Shown here one piece after another: positions 57,813 to 64,000 of a stretch of DNA of 64,000 nt. How positions within the stretch are numbered: the stretch's first letter is position 1; every line of letters starts with the position of its first letter. Where the stretch lies: NCBI GenBank assembly GCA_037903355.1, contig JBAJFE010000037.1, positions 1,302,001 to 1,366,000 on the forward strand, written 5' to 3'. Source of the DNA: Trichuris trichiura (Eukaryota > Nematoda > Enoplea > Trichinellida > Trichuridae). The notes beneath the pieces were generated by a model. The model worked only from the letters and a program-made list of their open reading frames with translations. It ran no database searches and had not been told where the DNA came from. The position numbers and the translations under genes were made by a program.

Positions 57813-60528
57813 GCTGAATGGGAAACGAAAAGCTCAGCAACAGCGGCCTGCTTTTCTGAGCGATCGCTTTCCCGTTCGATGCGATATGGAAAGTAGCACT
57901 AGAAATATAATCCTGCGATGTTCTAGCTTCTAGACAGCTGTGTTGGTTCTCGTACGACTCCTCGACGCCATTATATCTCTTGACGGCCGTCATCGTCTAA
58001 AGCTGCTCTTCTAAAGCCTGTAGGGACCTAGAAGACGTAGTTTAACTGGCGAATAGTATGTGCCTATAGTTAAGCGGAGCCATATTCCTAGTTTTCAGAG
58101 GTCGAGTACTGAACGGAAAGCCGAAAATAAGAAGAACTTCTTTTTTACATTTTTCGTACAGTAGATGAACGAAAAGCAGGTAGCGGTAGTTTCAAAAATA
58201 GTCACAGGCCGCCCCCTGCGCGTTGGAGAAATCTTTTGCCGGCGAGGTGGCTACAGTGGACCTATAATCGTCCTGCGGAATGGGAACGGGAGTGCGGACC
58301 GGTAACGAGACTGTTTTTCTGTGCGATGGTTTTATTTGAAACCAAACAGAGAGCAGCGGGCAGAAAAGTATTCCTGCATCATTCCTTTTTTTAAATAGCT
58401 ACTCTGGTTTGCGTAGAAACTTTGGAAGCTATAGATTTCGTTCGTTCCCTTGGCGGTGTTCGACGGAAGCCGCTCTTTTATACATTCAGCGCGCATGGAG
58501 GAAGGACTTTAGCTAGCGCATATTATGTCGCCATACTTATGGAGAGCAATGTTGAGATTTTTCGTCGCTCGTTTGGACAATCCGCGGCCGAAAACAAGAA
58601 ATAATTCTTTTTTTACGTTCCTCGTACAGTAGTTGAACGAAACGCAGGTACCGATATTTTCAACAATACTCGCAGGCTGTCCACTGCGCGCCGGATAGGT
58701 CTTTCGTCCGTGAAAAAACCGTAGAGCCGCTATGATGCTCCTGCAAAATGGGAGCGGGAACACCGAGGGAAACTCACCCTGTTTTTGCTCGTGATCCCAT
58801 CATTCGAGCAGAAATGGAAAGTGGCCGCAGAAACCAAATCATGCACCGTACTAGCTTTTATACAGCTGTGTTGAGTCGCGTACGAGTCTTAGAAGCTGTT
58901 AGACTTCCTGATGGCGGTGTTTCACTGAAGTTGTTTTTCCTTGCCCTGGGGGCACGGTAATGAAGAAGTTTAACTGCCGAATATTATGCGCAGAGCCATA
59001 TTCCCGTTTTTTGGAGCTCATTTGTGCAACGGCAGAGCAGAAACATGAAAGCGAGTCTTTTTACATTCTTCGTACAGTAGATGAACGAAAAGCAGGTACC
59101 AGTATTTTCAAAATTCTTAACTAGGCGTCGCATGCGCGGCGGAAAAGTGTTTTGTGCGCTAGAGGGCTGTAGTAGCGCTGCAGCTTTCTTGCGGAGTGGG
59201 ATTTGTTACGCGGACCGATAGGGAGCCTGTTCTTCTGCGCAATGGCTTCATTTGAAACTAAATCGAAAGGAGTGCTCAAAAACGTGTTCGGTGCATCTTC
59301 CTTGCTGCTAAGTAGATTCTCTTTGTCGGATAGAGACTTTGGAAGCTGTAAGTTTCGTTTCTCGCGGTGATCGACAAAAGGCGCTTTTCTATACACTGGC
59401 TGTTCATGGACGAAGAACTTTACGTAGCGAGTATTATGTTCCTATACTTATGGAAAGCAGCATTCGGACTTTTCGAGCCACGGGAGGCTGGAAATAGGAG
59501 AAATGACTTTCTTCATACAGTAGATGTACGAAAAGCAGGTACCACGTTTTTCAAAAATACTCATAGGCCTTCCTCTGCGCGCCCGACTAGTGTTTTGTGC
59601 GCGACAGCGCTTCAGTAGCGCAGTATCGGTTCTCTGTTATGGGAACGGAAACGCAGAACTATAATGAGCCCCTTTTTTTGCGCGATGGCTTCATTTGAAT
59701 CCAAATCTAACGCAGCCGGCATAAACGTATTCCTGCATTATTCTGGCTTCTGGAAGCTATAGGTTTCGGTTGGGGCGATGTTTGACCAAAACCGCTCTTG
59801 TATAGCCTGGGCGCGCATGGACGAAGTAGTTTAAGTAGGGAGTATCATAGGCCCATACTTATATAGAGCATAGTACGGATTCTTCCGAGATCGTTTGGGC
59901 TACGGGATGCTGGCGATGTGAAAAAATTCTGGTTTTACATTTTTCGTACAGTAGGTTAACGATAAGAAGGGAGTAGTATTTTCACAAATAGTCACTAGCC
60001 GTCTAACGCTCGCAGGAGAACGGTTTTATTTTCGAGACGGCTACAGACGCGTCAAAACTCTTCTGCGACAAGGACAAGGAAAGGCTGAGCGCGAACGAAG
60101 CAGTTTTTTGCGCCATCGCTTCATCCGAAACGAAATGGAAAGTTGCTGCCACAATCGTATTCCTTAATGCGTATTGCCAACTGATGGCTGTGCTGTCCCG
60201 CTATGGAGCTTTGGAATCTGCCAATTGTCTTAATAGTGGTGCTCCAATGGAGCCGCACTTGTATATTCAGAGGGGCGCATGCAGGAACTTTTAACTAGCT
60301 AATATAGTGGCCCTGTACTTACGGTTAGTGCCATTCCGATTTTTCAGTGCTTGTGCGAGCAACGGACAGCTGGAAATACGATAAAATGCTAGTTTTTGGA
60401 TTAATGGTACAGTATTTAAAGGAAAAGCAGGTACCACTATTTTCAAAAATATTGATGAGGCCTCCGTAGCGCGTGGACAAGTTTTTTGTCTGCGAGAAAG
60501 CTACTGGTGGCTGCGTGAAACAGTTTCG
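57813..60528 (+). repeat. Satellite array 3: six units
   Basis: CGTACAGTAG-type boxes at about 58156, 58624, 59072, 59517, 59947 and 60411. The units correspond one to one, in order, to the last six of array 1 (boxes 25392 to 27657). Confidence 0.93.
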
Positions 60529-61508
60529 CGTCACAAAAAGGTGGGCCAAACGGATACGGAACGTCTTTTCACTTTTGCGTCAAAAGAAGCCACGTCAAAA
60601 TCAGACGTCATATTTTAACTGTGCGTAAATTTGTTTCATTTGGAAAAAAAGGTGCATGTTGACTGCGGCTGAATGTGAGAATTGCGTGAAAAGAAAGCGA
60701 GTCACTCTGACTTGAAAGGCTATTTTGTCATCGTCGGGGTAATGTTATGTATTTGCAGTTAAACGTGAAAAGTAACGCACGTAAACGGTATAGCGTGGAT
60801 TAATTATAGAAGAGAATGATAGATTTCTTTCAGTTTTAGATTTAAAGTAAATGTTTTCAAAAATGTGGGTATTGCGAATTATTTTCCAGTTTCAAAAGTG
60901 CTCATCGTTTAAGCTCTCTTTAAACATTTTGAAGCTGACGGTGTATAAAAGGTATGAGCATAGAAGCAAACAGTTAAGATGAACAACTGTGCTGTTTGCT
61001 CGAAAATTTAAGAATACAGTAAAATTGAGGTAAAGAAAGAACAAAAGAATAATGAACGAAACGCAAATGAATACAATTCATAGTGGCAAGTGGACAAGAA
61101 TAAAGCGATGGAAGAAGAAAGCCGTAGAAACCAGGATGATATAAAAGACGGAAAGGAAGCATAGAAGGCGCCATGAGAAAGATGAGAAAGAAGAAAGGAA
61201 ACGACGAATGTCTATTAAAGAAGAAGGAAAGGAACAAGGTAGAAGAATGCGAACGAAGGGAAAGAGAAAGAAGGAACAAAATCTCAGAAACAAAACGGTA
61301 GAAAAGAAGGAAGAAAAAATTATCGAAGACAAATTTGTGTCAACATAGAGCACACCACACTACATACAATCTTCAACGGGTTTAAACAGAGTTTAAACGA
61401 TGGCCAAATCAGAAACTGGAAAATAATTGACATTTCAACAAACTTTCACCAGTTACTTCCCACCTACAATGGATAGCTGTGAATATAAATCCTTTAGGAT
61501 AAAAACTC

Positions 61509-61934
61509 TTAAACCGTGATTCTATTTGATTGTGAATATAACATTTCCGTAAAAGCACAACTTATATTTAGACATGTAATTATTGTTGCTAATGTTTTCT
61601 TATTAAGTTGAGATTTAGGGTTTATCGCACCCTGTCGAAGGTCCTTTGAATCAGCGTTAATGACGAGCAACAATCCGCCCTGAAAGCTCCACTTGGTAAG
61701 AAAAGATGAGAAACCAATACGTCGTATCTTTTTGTATAGTGCAATAATGGAGTAATACTCGCAGTTATTTGGAAGTGTTTCATGTGTAATGTAGTTTGCC
61801 CGGAAAAACCAGCCTAGATTTGTTTTTTTTTCAATGACGATTGATAGTTGCCCATGAAACCGTCCGTACACGAAATCTATCGCAACTTTGTCATTCACTT
61901 TCCTAAGGATAATAAGTAAAGTATACCCAGCATG
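61509..61934 (-). pseudogene. Longest coding-like frame of R3, unidentified
   Basis: From the first Met at 61898 it runs 129 residues to a stop at 61509. The same frame is open further upstream to about 61934 (AGYTLLIILRKV). Recognisable runs are DKVAIDFVYGRFHGQLSIVI, CEYYSIIALYKKI and GGLLLVINADSKDLRQG. The corresponding frame in R1 is broken by an extra base and stops, and in R2 by substitutions. It was probably once part of a gene; the family is unknown. Confidence 0.35.
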
Positions 61935-62506
61935 AAAACCAGTAATTTAGTTCCCCATTAAAGACGGAACATCAAAAAGTAAATTTGTTTTAAGAACAAA
62001 GCCTCTTTCAGTTCTTTTATCAGTTGCCATGGATTTTAAGGTTGTAAAATGCTGTATGCACTGCAGTCAGTCTCTCTGTTCATCACACTTTTTTAGAGTA
62101 AATTTGAAATAGCGTAGATTCTAATTGACGGAAAGGAGTATTATTTTTTCTTTTTCTCGATAAACTTATTCTTCTTTTCCTTTTCCTATCGCTTACTGAA
62201 GAAATTAGGCAACTTTTAAGTGAACGTTATCAGACTAAGCATTTAGGAATTCGTTAAAATCATATCTTTTTAAAGGAATAATCATATTTCAAAACGTTCT
62301 TTGCTCCCAATGTTTATACAATCAGAGTAAATACGATCGTTCTTCAAGGTCAACGAAATAGGTTATCAGTTCATTATATCAGCCAGAGGGAAGAAATTGT
62401 TGGAGCATTTGTTTGCTTTAATCGTATAGTAGTCAGTGCTAATGTTTGCACTTGTAAGATGTAGCTTAACCTCTTATACGCTGAAACGATAAAATTCTAT
62501 ACTTAC

Positions 62507-62650
62507 AAGCAATGTGTCAATAGTAAGTGGGTTACTCAAACGACCTTTTATCAGGTCAATCAGTGATTTGCATACCACTAAAGTATTGTGGCCGAGACCC
62601 AGACGCTCAAAATCAGTGTTCGCTCGTACCGACTCGCAGAGCAGTTGCTC
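62507..62650 (-). pseudogene. 144-nt exon-like block in R3
   Basis: Same length and same donor (GTAAGT) as 29809-29952, with two visible residue changes (SER to SVR, GHIT to GHNT). The frame is open throughout in both copies. It is unidentified. Confidence 0.4.
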
Positions 62651-64000
62651 CTATGCGACTACTGCTGATCGCTGCTCGTTTATTCCAGTGGGAAATGCTG
62701 CCGGTTGGAGGATTCATTTGGAAAAGAAGAATCGCTGGACAGGACGACAGAATGACGGTGCCATATGGAAATGATGGACAGAAATGAAGAATTCTTCAAA
62801 AGATGATGGACAAACCAGTGGAATGAAAGATGGTGAGTCCTTTAGTCTTAAACACCTTTCATTTTTTCAACTTTTAGAATCTCGCTGACGGCTAATTAAA
62901 AGGAAATGAACATTCGAAATTCGTGAAAAGAGAGCAGAGAAAGTTGTCCAAACAGCGGATCGTAAACTCGACCAAAAAAGAGGACGAAAAAAAGGAAAGG
63001 GCGACAGCTCAAAACGGGACGACAATTTCAAACCGAGAGGGCCATTCAAAATTCGCGAAAAGGATCGAGCAGAAAAACTTTTCCGGACAGCCAATCGTCT
63101 AATCGACCAAAAACGAGGACGAAAGAGAAGGAAAGGACGACTGCTCAAAACAGAGGACGAGGAAAAGACGCTTGCCAGTTCATGTTGAATATTTTTTAGA
63201 GTAAAAAATTTGTCGTTTTTTGCTTATGTTGATTTTTGCAATATTTTAGGTTGAAAAAAGAAAACAGCTGAAGAAACACGATATTTTGCGTCGCTATTTG
63301 TCAGTCTGATCAATCAGTCAAAATGTCAAACGACTGTCATACCTGTGGCAGAGAGGACTCGCTCGTTTGGTATTGTCTGTCTTCTGCTGACGTCAACTGG
63401 CAATATAATTTTTAGATTCGAGCGATGTCCGTCTGTTTCGGAAGTGCATTTCAAAGACGAAGAAAATTTTGTGGACAAGAAGTCTACTGGTCTTCAACAT
63501 CAGCATATATCATCGCTGAGATTTTTCTCAGCAACTCATTTCATTCCTTCATCTTCTCTGACGGAGCAGATCGTATCCTGGTGTTGGGTATGAATCTCTC
63601 TGTTTTATGATGTGATCTTTTCACATCTCGAATTTTTTGTCATACTTCGCTCTTCAGCATCGTCTCCTGTTCGAAGACATGGTCTGGAATCATCTTATGG
63701 ATCGCGCTCTGCGCTGATCGCGTCTCGTGATCATCATTCTCTCATCTCGTCTCATATCTTCTCTCCTCTGAGCTGATGAGCTGTTTCTCTCATCATGTTC
63801 AGTTCTTTTCACTCAGTCTTTCATTCTCAGTCTCTCTCTCTCTCTCCTGGTTCATTTTCTGGGATGGGGTCGGGCCAGGTTCTTTCGGTCCTATTGGTCA
63901 ATCCGAGCCCTGGTATTTGCACGGATCGGGAATCCGCTGCCTGTATTCGAGTGTATTATGCCGGCATCCGGCGCGTTTTTTTAAGTCTTTGTTTCTTACC

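Larger units (their letters stand above)
60529..64000 (+). repeat. Right flank of satellite module 3 (R3), runs off the window
   Basis: Collinear with R1 from the CGTCAA edge to the GCCGGCATCCGGCGCG box near 63960. It includes the purine stretch (about 61015-61330), the 144-nt exon-like block (62650-62507), the two-copy repeat (about 62905-63170) and the hairpin tail. Whether the 41-bp minisatellite follows, as in module 1, lies outside the window. Confidence 0.93.

Overview
The window looks like animal nuclear DNA, most probably from a nematode. Introns in recognisable genes are very short (about 25-60 nt), AT-rich, and end in TTTCAG/TTTAG-type acceptors. The one intact recognisable gene is BBS1, a cilium gene. 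The species is an inference and cannot be fixed from the sequence alone. The DNA is AT-rich and gene-poor. I can support one intact known gene in 64 kb, several decayed intron-bearing gene copies, and a large amount of nested duplication and satellite.

Layout. (i) 1-3806 is a segmental duplication whose second copy is 34829-39012. It carries a heptamer minisatellite, a C/T/G homopolymer run and fold-back elements. (ii) 3942-6190 is a broken CCT3 (chaperonin gamma subunit) copy with in-frame stops, a frameshift and internal losses. (iii) 8816-10844 (minus) is an apparently intact two-exon BBS1. (iv) 10845-17000 holds no gene I can support, but includes a local duplication and the left flank of the first satellite module. 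(v) 17216-27779 is an array of about 23 units of a roughly 457-bp satellite, followed by a right flank to about 31.4 kb. (vi) 31.5-32.07 kb is a 41-bp minisatellite. (vii) 32.6-34.8 kb has minus-strand coding remnants, including a multi-exon decayed gene. (viii) 34.8-40.8 kb is duplication copy B plus fold-back elements and another tandem duplication. (ix) 40.8-44.7 kb is mostly featureless, with a promoter-like octamer/TATA site and a GT microsatellite. (x) 45.1-46.9 kb is a decayed fragment of the RNA polymerase I largest subunit. (xi) 48.8 kb has a short hAT-type element with a target-site duplication. (xii) 49.4-64.0 kb holds two more left-flank/satellite/right-flank modules arranged head to tail.

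The strongest themes are these. A large composite module (left flank, 457-bp satellite array, right flank) is present three times, with conserved order of individual satellite units. A family of inverted-repeat elements and flanking sequences carries a short hairpin whose stem varies with compensation and whose framing resembles a hammerhead ribozyme core. Several genes survive only as decayed, intron-bearing copies. Together these suggest a poorly recombining or heterochromatic region, for example a sex-limited or pericentromeric segment, which is inference.
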